From Chloroflexota bacterium (GTDB taxonomy: Bacteria; Chloroflexota; Dehalococcoidia; Lucifugimonadales; Lucifugimonadaceae), in NCBI GenBank assembly GCA_027618835.1, contig JAQCHZ010000006.1:62001-126000 (forward strand): a stretch of 64,000 bases of DNA, given 5' to 3'. How positions within the stretch are numbered: position 1 is the first letter of the stretch; every line of letters begins with the position of its first letter. The notes beneath the pieces were generated by a model, which searched no databases, was not told where the DNA came from, and saw nothing but the letters and a program-made list of their open reading frames with translations. Of this stretch, positions 55,848 to 63,226 are shown one piece after another. The position numbers and the translations under genes were made by a program.

Positions 55848-56603
55848 ATGGAACTCAGGACCAACCGCGCCAAGCAGAAGCTAGCTAACGGCGAAGTAGT
55901 AACTATCGTCAGCGGAATCACTCACCCAGACGACATCGACGCTGTAGGCCCTGTTGGATTCGACGGAATCTGGCTCGAAGGTGAACACGGCTCTACCGAA
56001 GCCAGCGAACTCGGCAACCTGACTCGAGCGTGCGATCTCTGGGGCATGACCTCTGTCGCACGAATCAATCTGAACGAACAGGGACTCATCTACCGAACTC
56101 TCGACCGTGGAGCACAGGCTATCGTCGTTCCGCACGTGAACAACGCAGCTGAAGCACAGAACGTTGTCGATGGCGGCAAGTTCACCCCGCTCGGCAAACG
56201 TGGCATGTTCACAAGTCGACAGGGCTACGATGTAGACAACTACCTCCACAAAGCCAACGAAGAAACAATGTTGATCGTTTTGATCGAAGACATTGTTGCG
56301 TGGGAGAATCTCGACGAGATCATCGCTGTCGACGGAATCGACGTTTTCTTCGTTGCTCCATCCGATTTTGCCGCCTCGATGGGTCACATGGGCGATCTGA
56401 CTCACCCTGACGTAGTCGAGAAAATCACCGACGCTCTGACTAGAATCGTTGCTGCTGGCAAGCATGCTGGTGCACTTGCGACAAACGAAAACGTTGCCGC
56501 TTACGTAGAACTTGGTGTCAGGTTCTTCATGACTGGAGCCGGACCTTGGATCGCTGGTGGATTTAACCAGTTCGTAGCCAATGCAAACTCTGGAAAAAAG
56601 TAG
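55848..56603 (+). CDS. HpcH/HpaI family aldolase (second copy)
   Basis: A 251-residue class II pyruvate aldolase related to the gene at 833-1645. FDGIWLEGEHGSTEASELGN near residue 38 is the E-x-EH active-site segment, RAQAIVVPHVNN-like text (GAQAIVVPHVNNAAEA) near 98, VLIEDIVAWENLDEI near 147 contains the metal Glu, and GIDVFFVAPSDFAASMG near 168 the metal Asp. ATG 55848 is chosen because GGGAG lies ten bases upstream; the frame is open from 55830. The substrate is unknown; cleavage of 2-keto-3-deoxy sugar acids would fit the enolase-superfamily neighbours. Confidence 0.88.
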   Translation: MELRTNRAKQKLANGEVVTIVSGITHPDDIDAVGPVGFDGIWLEGEHGSTEASELGNLTRACDLWGMTSVARINLNEQGLIYRTLDRGAQAIVVPHVNNAAEAQNVVDGGKFTPLGKRGMFTSRQGYDVDNYLHKANEETMLIVLIEDIVAWENLDEIIAVDGIDVFFVAPSDFAASMGHMGDLTHPDVVEKITDALTRIVAAGKHAGALATNENVAAYVELGVRFFMTGAGPWIAGGFNQFVANANSGKK

Positions 56604-56673
56604 ACAATTAGTTCTCAGCCTTTTGCGACCACGATCGCAACGACGAACGAAATTTCAAAACTCAGAAGCGAGA

Positions 56674-57708
56674 ATGTTCGAATTGAAAAGTGTGATGTCT
56701 AAACGAATATTGGTTTTGGCGGGAATGCTGGCACTGATCGTGCTAACCGCATGTCAGGCAGCCGGCAAGAACCCCGAAGTTATCGATATTCCAGTGATAA
56801 CGGCTACTGTCGATGTTTCACTCTGCCAGAACGAGTTCTACCCGCAGGGATCGCCAATATTTGGCGATGTAACCAGCGATCAACTCCGTGGCGATGTCGA
56901 TGGCATCAAGATTTTCGATCGAGTCGTCGGTGAAGGCGATTCGCCAAATATCGAAGACCTCGTAACTGTCAAATACACTGGCTGGCTCGATGGCGGCTGC
57001 ATATTCGATTCAACCTACGCCCGTGGCGAAGATGCTGAACTTCTTTTGGTCGCTCTGATTCCAGGATGGCGTCAGGCAATGCTCACAATGAAGCCAGGCG
57101 GTTCACGTCGGGTCGAAATTCCGTCATCACTCGGATATCGAGAGCTTGGTTCTCCTCCGGTCATCCCTGCCAACGCAACTCTTACTTTCGAAATCGAACT
57201 TGTAACCGTTTTGACGCCTGCACAGGCAATCGTCACTGCAACTGCTATGGCGGCAAACGCAACGGCAACCCCTATTCCAACTGCCACGCCTGAAGGAGGG
57301 CCAATAGTGTCTTGTGACAACCCCGGTTACCCGGAATCAGCACCTCAGTACGGCGACGTGACTGAAGACCAGTATTCAGACGAGCCATCAGGCATTAGAG
57401 TGTTCGATCTGAAGGTCGGAGACGGCGGAGCTGTCGACCCTGCCAACACGGTCGACGTTAACTACACCGGCTGGCTTGTTGCTGACGGATGCGTGTTCGA
57501 TTCTTCGTACACACGTGGTGCTTCGGTTTCGTTCCCTGTAGGCGGCGTAATTCCAGGATTCCGTGACGCTATTCTCGGCATGAACGTCGGCGGGCAGCGA
57601 CGTGTCTACATTCCAGCAGATCAGGGCTACGGTGCTCAGGGCGCTGGCGGAGCAATCCCACCAAACGCCGATCTCGTTTTCGACATCGTCCTCGACAGCG
57701 TTCGATAG
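56674..57708 (+). CDS. Two-domain FKBP-type peptidyl-prolyl isomerase lipoprotein
   Basis: A 344-residue exported protein. Signal segment RILVLAGMLALIVL with lipobox LTAC, acyl-Cys at residue 27 (from ATG 56674; ATG 56695 is an alternative). Two FKBP domains: about 75-185 (TVKYTGWLDGGCIFDSTYAR, LIPGWRQAMLTMKPGGSRRV, IPSSLGYRELGSPPVIPANA) and about 235-344 (VDVNYTGWLVADGCVFDSSY, VIPGFRDAILGMNVGGQRRV, IPADQGYGAQGAGGAIPPNA), joined by an Ala/Thr/Pro linker (ATATPIPTATPEG). The first domain lacks the usual F-x-V-G before IPGW (LLLVAL instead), so it may be catalytically weaker. It should fold or hold proteins outside the membrane. Confidence 0.9.
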   Translation: MFELKSVMSKRILVLAGMLALIVLTACQAAGKNPEVIDIPVITATVDVSLCQNEFYPQGSPIFGDVTSDQLRGDVDGIKIFDRVVGEGDSPNIEDLVTVKYTGWLDGGCIFDSTYARGEDAELLLVALIPGWRQAMLTMKPGGSRRVEIPSSLGYRELGSPPVIPANATLTFEIELVTVLTPAQAIVTATAMAANATATPIPTATPEGGPIVSCDNPGYPESAPQYGDVTEDQYSDEPSGIRVFDLKVGDGGAVDPANTVDVNYTGWLVADGCVFDSSYTRGASVSFPVGGVIPGFRDAILGMNVGGQRRVYIPADQGYGAQGAGGAIPPNADLVFDIVLDSVR

Positions 57709-57801
57709 GTGGCTGCGCCACGCTTTGTTCGGTGAGGAAGTGGCTGGCTACTTCGCTTGTCAGTTCAGCTGAGAATGCTGGATAGATAGCTTGAAATAAG
57801 A

Positions 57802-57835
57802 AAAGCCCTCTACCATTTGGTGGAGGGCTTTTTTC
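57802..57835 (+). terminator. Rho-independent terminator after the FKBP lipoprotein
   Basis: AAAAGCCCTCTACCA pairs with TGGTGGAGGGCTTTT (one C/T-G wobble) around TT, then a T tract; 93 bp after the stop. Confidence 0.9.
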
Positions 57836-57991
57836 GTTTTAACTTCGTATTGAAATCGGGCTCCGTGCCCAGATCATCAATACCAATCATTGCTGTAATT
57901 CGATCAAGCGGTAGAGAATGGCACCGACTCGTGTTTAAATAGTGACTCTCCACAGGAATTCAGCCAGCTTTCAATCTGAAATAATCCCAAC

Positions 57992-58882
57992 ATGGACATC
58001 ACATCCAAACTAGTTAAAAGCCTTATTTCTTGGCAATTCCCACAGTGGGCATATTTGCCAGTAACGGAGGTTCTTCCGAACGGATGGGACAATCGGACGT
58101 TCCGTTTAGGCGACAAAATGTCGGTGCGACTACCGAGTGCCGAGCGGTATATTCACCAAGTTCAAAAAGAGAGCCAGTGGCTTCCAAAGCTGGCTCCTCG
58201 TCTTCCGCTGCCCATAACCACTCCAATCGCAATAGGTGAACCGGGTTCGGGCTATCCGTGGCAATGGTCAGTAAACGGCTGGATCGAAGGAAAAACCGCT
58301 TCGACAGGGCATATCGCCGATCTTCCACAGTTCGCCCGGTCACTCGCCGAATTTCTTACATCACTACAGAAAATCGATTCAACTAACGCGCCCGTTCCGG
58401 GTCCATTCAAGCGGGGAGGCGATGTTGGTTATTACGATGATGAAGCTCGTCAGTCGATCGAAATACTTAAAAACAGTGAACTGGGCGACGATCTAGATAT
58501 CGATGCAATCACGAACGTTTGGGACGCCGCGCTCGAATCGAAATGGACGAAATCTCCGGTTTGGATTCACGGGGACGTAAGTCTCGGGAACATGCTCGTA
58601 AAAAACGGCGAACTATCTGCGGTAATCGACTTCGGTGGCATATGCGTCGGCGATCCTGCCTGCGATCTCGCAATCGCGTGGACGGCGTTCGATGGCGAAA
58701 GCAGAGATGCATTTCGCTCTGCTCTCAAACTCGACGAAGCAACCTGGGCACGTGGACGTGGCTGGACCATTTGGAAAGCCCTAATTACCTACTCGGGACT
58801 ATCCGAAACCAACGCTGTAGAAGCACAAACCTGTCGCCAAACAATCGAGATAATCCTAGCCGACCACGCCCTATCTCAATAA
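57992..58882 (+). CDS. Aminoglycoside phosphotransferase (APH)-family kinase
   Basis: A 296-residue protein-kinase-like small-molecule kinase. N-lobe: PVTEVLPNGWDNRTFRLG with the nucleotide loop, and VRLPSAE near residue 48. Hinge: GWIEGKTA. Catalytic loop: WIHGDVSLGNMLV near 193 (H-G-D-x-x-x-x-N), and the metal-binding VIDFGGICVGDPACDLAIAW near 213 (DFG-like). Members phosphorylate antibiotics, sugars or other hydroxyl compounds; most environmental ones are not resistance genes. An AATAAT box ends six bases before the ATG, with no ribosome site. The intergenic region before it holds the FKBP terminator. Confidence 0.88.
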   Translation: MDITSKLVKSLISWQFPQWAYLPVTEVLPNGWDNRTFRLGDKMSVRLPSAERYIHQVQKESQWLPKLAPRLPLPITTPIAIGEPGSGYPWQWSVNGWIEGKTASTGHIADLPQFARSLAEFLTSLQKIDSTNAPVPGPFKRGGDVGYYDDEARQSIEILKNSELGDDLDIDAITNVWDAALESKWTKSPVWIHGDVSLGNMLVKNGELSAVIDFGGICVGDPACDLAIAWTAFDGESRDAFRSALKLDEATWARGRGWTIWKALITYSGLSETNAVEAQTCRQTIEIILADHALSQ

Positions 58883-58896
58883 GAAACGGCTAGCCG

Positions 58897-59135
58897 CCCT
58901 CCCTCCATCGGGAGGGAATAAGAGCCAAGTTGTGAAGAGAGCCGAAGTGCGGTCTCGGCACGCCTGGTTCAACGTACACTACGAAGCGAAGCCGAGTCAC
59001 TCGATAATGCCCGGAGTAACGAGGCTGCGACGCGCGACCAAGTCGCCCGATGACGCCCGGAACCTGACCTGCCTCCCTCCTTCGGGAGGGACTAAGGGAG
59101 GGTAGACTGCCGCTGCGACCAAGTTGTTCTACAAC
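58897..59135. repeat. Dispersed two-hairpin intergenic repeat, copies 4 and 5
   Basis: Copy 4: module A CCCTCCC (58897-58903)/GGGAGGG (58910-58916), then degraded module B text with GCCGAGTCACTCGATAATGC and a second GTCG (59042-59045)/TGAC (59051-59054). Copy 5: CCCTCC (59075-59080), TTCG, GGAGGG (59085-59090), CTAAGGGAGGGTAGA, then GTTGT (59123-59127), TCT, ACAAC (59131-59135). They fill the 273-bp gap before the enolase-superfamily gene. Confidence 0.75.
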
Positions 59136-59155
59136 GCCCGGAGCTAATCACGCCC

Positions 59156-60391
59156 ATGCTAATTACTAAAGTTGAAACTATCCACGTCGACGAATTCTGG
59201 CAGATGTGTTGGGTTCGTATTCACACCGATTCCGGTGAAATCGGACTCGGCGAAACGTGGTATTTGCCCAAATCGGTAGCCGCGGTAGTTCACGAAATAT
59301 TTGGGCCAACCCTGATCGGTCGAGACCCAATGGATCGCGAAGGCATCTGGGACGAACTATTCAAACTCGCCGGAATTTTCACCTACTCAGGAGCCGAACT
59401 ACGAGCGTTATCGGCTATCGATATCGCTTTGTGGGACGTCGTTGGGCAAGCGCTAGATCAGCCGATTTACAACCTATTGGGAGGCAAATCACGCGACAAA
59501 ATCCGCATCTACAACACAATCGGAAGTTACGGCGACTGGCAAGACAACGAGTTTGAGCAGCGCGACCCAGTCGGATTCTTGCAAAGCCTAATCGACGAAG
59601 GAATCACCGCCGTCAAGGCGTACTACATGGCTCCCTACGCCGCCGAATCGGGCGGAAATTTCGTATCTGCAAAGCAGATCAAAGAAGGACTCGCCCCCCT
59701 CGCTAAGCAACGCAAGGCATTGGGCGATCAGATCGAAATAGCGCACGACGGTGGCGGACAGTGGGCGTTGGCTCCTGCGATTCGCATCACCAAGGCAATG
59801 GACGAATACGATCTAATGTGGCAGGAGGAGATGATTCATCCTGTGAACGTCGAGACGCATCTAAAACTTGCGCAGGAAACGAAAACGCCTATCTGTGCTG
59901 CCGAAAGACTCATGACTCGATACGAATTCCGTGAATACATCGAGAAGGGCGCTGCCGAAATCGTGATGCCTGATCTGATTTGGACTGGCGGAATTTCGGA
60001 GACCAAAAAGATAGCGACCATGGCCGACACGTACCAAACGCCGATAGCTCCGCACGACTGGACGGGTCCGGTGAACGTTTTCGCCTGCGCTCATATCTCG
60101 ATGAACGTCCCGAACGTGATGATTCAAGAAACCAACCGTGCCTACTATCGAGGCTGGTACGACAAGTTCATCGAGCCAAATATTGTCATCAAGGACGGGT
60201 ATTTATTGGCACCTGAAGGACCCGGACTCGGTACTCGACTAAAAGACGACGTTTTCGACCGCTCCGACATCCATGTTGAAACCACCACCGAAGCCCGAGT
60301 ATGGGAGCCCGTCGGCTTCAACGACCCCGGCCAAAAAGTAGCCAACTTCTTCTCACCGAACGTTCCAACAGACAACGACGGGCAACGATAA
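59156..60391 (+). CDS. Enolase-superfamily dehydratase, MR-MLE type (paralog 5)
   Basis: A 411-residue MR-MLE protein. Cap: LITKVETIHVDEFWQMCWVR and GLGETWYLP near residue 24; LSAIDIALWDVVGQALDQP near 84; TAVKAYYMAPY near 158; IEIAHDGGGQWALAPA near 195 (metal Asp); YDLMWQEEMIHPVN near 222 (metal Glu); ICAAERLMTRYEF near 246 (metal Glu); EIVMPDLIWTGGISETKK near 265; TPIAPHDWTGPVNVFA near 296 (His base). All metal ligands and the His are kept, fitting an acid-sugar dehydratase such as galactonate or gluconate dehydratase. Followed after 221 bp by an FGGY kinase and likely part of a sugar-acid cluster. Confidence 0.9.
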   Translation: MLITKVETIHVDEFWQMCWVRIHTDSGEIGLGETWYLPKSVAAVVHEIFGPTLIGRDPMDREGIWDELFKLAGIFTYSGAELRALSAIDIALWDVVGQALDQPIYNLLGGKSRDKIRIYNTIGSYGDWQDNEFEQRDPVGFLQSLIDEGITAVKAYYMAPYAAESGGNFVSAKQIKEGLAPLAKQRKALGDQIEIAHDGGGQWALAPAIRITKAMDEYDLMWQEEMIHPVNVETHLKLAQETKTPICAAERLMTRYEFREYIEKGAAEIVMPDLIWTGGISETKKIATMADTYQTPIAPHDWTGPVNVFACAHISMNVPNVMIQETNRAYYRGWYDKFIEPNIVIKDGYLLAPEGPGLGTRLKDDVFDRSDIHVETTTEARVWEPVGFNDPGQKVANFFSPNVPTDNDGQR

Positions 60392-60426
60392 CAGCAGGAA
60401 AATTATGAGGGAAGGTCGCACCTAAA

Positions 60427-60447
60427 CCTTCTCCCACCGGGAGAAGG
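60427..60447. repeat. Module A-type hairpin (isolated copy 6)
   Basis: CCTTCTCCC (60427-60435) and GGGAGAAGG (60439-60447) form a perfect 9-bp hairpin with loop ACC. It resembles module A of the two-hairpin repeat but module B is missing. Confidence 0.55.
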
Positions 60448-60552
60448 GACCGATCATTCCACTGCAATCAAACCAACCCCATGATCCAAAAACTCCTCAC
60501 AATCGCCTTCGCACTCCTAGGCTTCACCAAAACCGTCGCCTGCACCTTCTCG

Positions 60553-60601
60553 CGCTCGATAAAGTAGTGGAGACGCTCGATTAACCCGGCATTCGCTCGA
60601 T
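60553..60601. repeat. Three phased direct repeats CGCTCGAT before the FGGY kinase
   Basis: CGCTCGAT occurs at 60553-60560, 60574-60581 and 60594-60601, spaced 21 and 20 bp (about two helical turns), with AA following each closely. The last overlaps the TAAAAT box (60601-60606) six bases before the kinase ATG. This arrangement could bind a regulator on one face of the DNA. Confidence 0.45.
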
Positions 60602-60612
60602 AAAATCACTTA

Positions 60613-62076
60613 ATGCCCACTCACTACCTCTCCATCGACGTTGGGTCGACTTCCGTTACTGCTCTAATTATCGACATTGAATCGAAGTCGGTTGTTGGCT
60701 CGTCGACTATCGCGAATACGGCTGAAACTACCTCTACCAATGACAAAAAAATCGGTCGATCTGAGTGGGATCTCGACCGCATGACCGATCTTGCGCTGGG
60801 CAACGCAAAGAACCTCATCGAACGAACCAAGGCGCAACCTGCAGCTATCGGTATCACTGGTCAGCAACAGGGTCTTCAACTACTCGACCAAGATCTAAAC
60901 ACGGTCGGCAGCTTCATCTCTTGGCAGGATCAACGATCAAAAGACCGAATCTCCGGCGAAAATCGCACCTACCTCGACGCCATGGGCGAACTTGGCAGTG
61001 CGGCAACTGAAGACGGCGGACTCCCAGCGTTCGAAAACACCGGATGTCCAATCGTCACCGGCTACACGGCCCCGAATCTCTACTGGCTAAAAGCCAACAA
61101 CGAACTCCCAACGAACGTCGCAAACATTCATGGCACAACTGCGCCCGAATTCGCAGTTTCACGCCTAACCGGAACTCGACCCGTCACCGATCCAACTGAC
61201 GCTGTCAGCTGGGGCGTTTACGATCTGTCCAAAATGGACTGGAACCACTACCTCATAGATTCACTCGGCCTGAATCGCGAGCTCTTCTCGAACCTCGCCG
61301 ATTCCTGCACACCCGCCGGTCAACTAACGAACGAAATGGCAGCAAAGCTCGGAGCCAAAGCCGGCATTCCCGTTTCGGTCGCCTCGGGCGATCACCAGTG
61401 CAGCTTCGCCGGCACAGTAGCCGACTACGGCAACACAGTTGCCATCAATATCGGAACAGGTGGTCAAGCGTCGGTCTACGTCGAAAATCCAACCCCGAGA
61501 GGTTGGCTCGAACTGAGACCGTATATTCAAAACGGCTATCTACTCGCCGGTGTCGGCGTAGTTGGCGGGCGAACATTCCGCACTCTCAGAGATTTCTTCA
61601 ACAACGCCATCCGAGCTATCGCCGGATATGAACTCGACCCCGACGTTCTATACGCAAAATTAGTCGAACTAGCAGCCGAAGTTCCAGCAGGGGCAGAGGG
61701 AGTGGTGGTCGACCCACTGTTCACCGGGTCTCGCAGTAACCCTCTAGCGAAAGCAGCGGTGCGAGAGCTCACTCCGGGTACGTTCACGCCCGGACACATG
61801 GCACGTGCGCTCTTCGAGGCGATGGCGGCTCAGCTGGCAGACTCGTATCTAGAGGCGGCGAAGTTAGGTGCGGGAACACGCTCGCTGCTCGTCGGATCAG
61901 GCAACGGGTTAAAACTTAATCCTGTTCTTAGAGAGTCACTCGAATCCGAACTCAGTATGTCGCTTCAACTCGGTCGACATAACGAAGAGGCAGCAATCGG
62001 TGCGGCGTTGTGCGCTGCAGTCGCCGACGGATCGTTCAAGTCGATAGCCGAAGCCAGCGCTTCGTTTGCTGGATAA
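60613..62076 (+). CDS. FGGY-family carbohydrate kinase
   Basis: A 487-residue sugar kinase with two actin-like ATPase domains. First domain: YLSIDVGSTSVTALIIDIES (phosphate loop), AIGITGQQQGLQLLD near residue 77, FISWQDQRS near 105, and NIHGTTAPEF. Second domain: VSVASGDHQCSFAGTVADYG near 255, with the D in SGDHQ as likely catalytic base, NIGTGGQASVY near 278, and LLVGSGNGLKLNPVLRE near 430. It resembles xylulokinase and sedoheptulokinase; the substrate is not fixed by sequence. The neighbours (MR-MLE dehydratase before, polyol-type dehydrogenase after on the other strand) fit pentose or sugar-alcohol use. Likely leaderless: TAAAAT ends six bases before the ATG. Confidence 0.88.
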   Translation: MPTHYLSIDVGSTSVTALIIDIESKSVVGSSTIANTAETTSTNDKKIGRSEWDLDRMTDLALGNAKNLIERTKAQPAAIGITGQQQGLQLLDQDLNTVGSFISWQDQRSKDRISGENRTYLDAMGELGSAATEDGGLPAFENTGCPIVTGYTAPNLYWLKANNELPTNVANIHGTTAPEFAVSRLTGTRPVTDPTDAVSWGVYDLSKMDWNHYLIDSLGLNRELFSNLADSCTPAGQLTNEMAAKLGAKAGIPVSVASGDHQCSFAGTVADYGNTVAINIGTGGQASVYVENPTPRGWLELRPYIQNGYLLAGVGVVGGRTFRTLRDFFNNAIRAIAGYELDPDVLYAKLVELAAEVPAGAEGVVVDPLFTGSRSNPLAKAAVRELTPGTFTPGHMARALFEAMAAQLADSYLEAAKLGAGTRSLLVGSGNGLKLNPVLRESLESELSMSLQLGRHNEEAAIGAALCAAVADGSFKSIAEASASFAG

Positions 62077-62106
62077 CGTGTTCCATCACATTCGCTGTTA
62101 GGCGAT

Positions 62107-63111
62107 TCACCCGTTCGGCTTGATGACGAACTTCACGCCTTTGCCTTCACCTGAATCGACGATTGCTTGCGGCACATCTTGAAGCTCGTAGCGACCTGAT
62201 ATCACGCTATCTAGATTCAATTTGTCTATCTCAGCAGGAGTTCGAGCAAACACATCACCTCGCCCAAATGCGCCTTTTAGAGTGACTTCTCGATAGTGAA
62301 GGTCGTACATATCGACCGGCAACGGTGCTCCCTGCGGAACCACTCCAACCATCAACACTTGACCACGTGGACGAACCACTTCAACGCACTTGGCGACCAG
62401 CTTCGGCTGTCCAACAACTTCAGCAGCGATGTTCGCGCCATATCCGCCGTTGTGATCTTTGATGAATTCAGTGAGATCGCTCTCTGCAGGATCGTGCAGC
62501 AGATCGGCTCCGAACTGAGTAGCCATCTCGCGACGAGCGGCGACTGGCTCTGACATGACCATGCGCTCGACACCTCGACGTTTTAGAAACGCCAGAGTGA
62601 ACAATCCCATGATGCCGCCACCGATAACGACTCCGATGCCGTTCTCGTCGATTCGCATCATTTCGGATCCAGAAAGACAACACGATGCCGGTTCCGAAAG
62701 TGCGGCTTGCTCAAGATCGAGAGTATCGGGTATTTTCACCGCCGATTGCGATGGAGCCATGGCGTATTCAGCGAACATCCCAGAAGTGAGATCGGCGTTT
62801 TCGCAACGTGATTCCGACCAAGTTGTACATGCCGAACAAACACCACAATGGCTCGTCGTGTTCATCACGACTCTATCGCCAATTCGACTTTTGTCGACGC
62901 CTTCTCCAACATCGACAATCACGCCAGATCCTTCGTGACCCAGAACTCTTGGCGGTGTCGCAGGAAATAGCCCTTGCGTGATGTGAACATCGGTTCCGCA
63001 AACACCAACGGTGTCGACTTTCACGACAACTCTGCCAGGTCGGGCTACAGGATCAGGCACTTGGTCAAGCGTGAATTTGTCGTCACCATGCCAGGTCATC
63101 AGTCGCATCAT
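62107..63111 (-). CDS. Zinc-dependent medium-chain dehydrogenase (threonine/sorbitol dehydrogenase-like)
   Basis: A 334-residue MDR alcohol dehydrogenase. Catalytic zinc: VGVCGTDVHITQG near residue 36 (Cys), VLGHEGSGVIV near 57 (His-Glu). Structural zinc: four Cys in HCGVCSACTTWSESRC near 88-103. Rossmann motif: GVVIGGGIMGLFTLAFLKRRG near 158-178. The text is closest to L-threonine 3-dehydrogenase and sorbitol/galactitol dehydrogenases. GAGG lies eight bases before the first of two consecutive ATGs. Convergent with the FGGY kinase (31-bp gap), so it may oxidise a polyol to the ketose that the kinase phosphorylates; this is inferred from context only. Confidence 0.87.
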   Translation of the reverse strand: MMRLMTWHGDDKFTLDQVPDPVARPGRVVVKVDTVGVCGTDVHITQGLFPATPPRVLGHEGSGVIVDVGEGVDKSRIGDRVVMNTTSHCGVCSACTTWSESRCENADLTSGMFAEYAMAPSQSAVKIPDTLDLEQAALSEPASCCLSGSEMMRIDENGIGVVIGGGIMGLFTLAFLKRRGVERMVMSEPVAARREMATQFGADLLHDPAESDLTEFIKDHNGGYGANIAAEVVGQPKLVAKCVEVVRPRGQVLMVGVVPQGAPLPVDMYDLHYREVTLKGAFGRGDVFARTPAEIDKLNLDSVISGRYELQDVPQAIVDSGEGKGVKFVIKPNG

Positions 63112-63226
63112 AATCTTCGCCTCATCCGTCTCACTTCGCGGTGCGTTTCGTGTGTGATCGGATAGTAAGCGCGATAAAACCTGCGTTCAACGCCGAACTG
63201 CACAATAATTTATGAGAGATCGCTCT

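Noticed and set aside
60481-60567. A 28-codon frame with a hydrophobic start (MIQKLLTIAFALLGF)
   Set aside because: Very short, no ribosome site; it looks signal-like but support is insufficient for a gene call.
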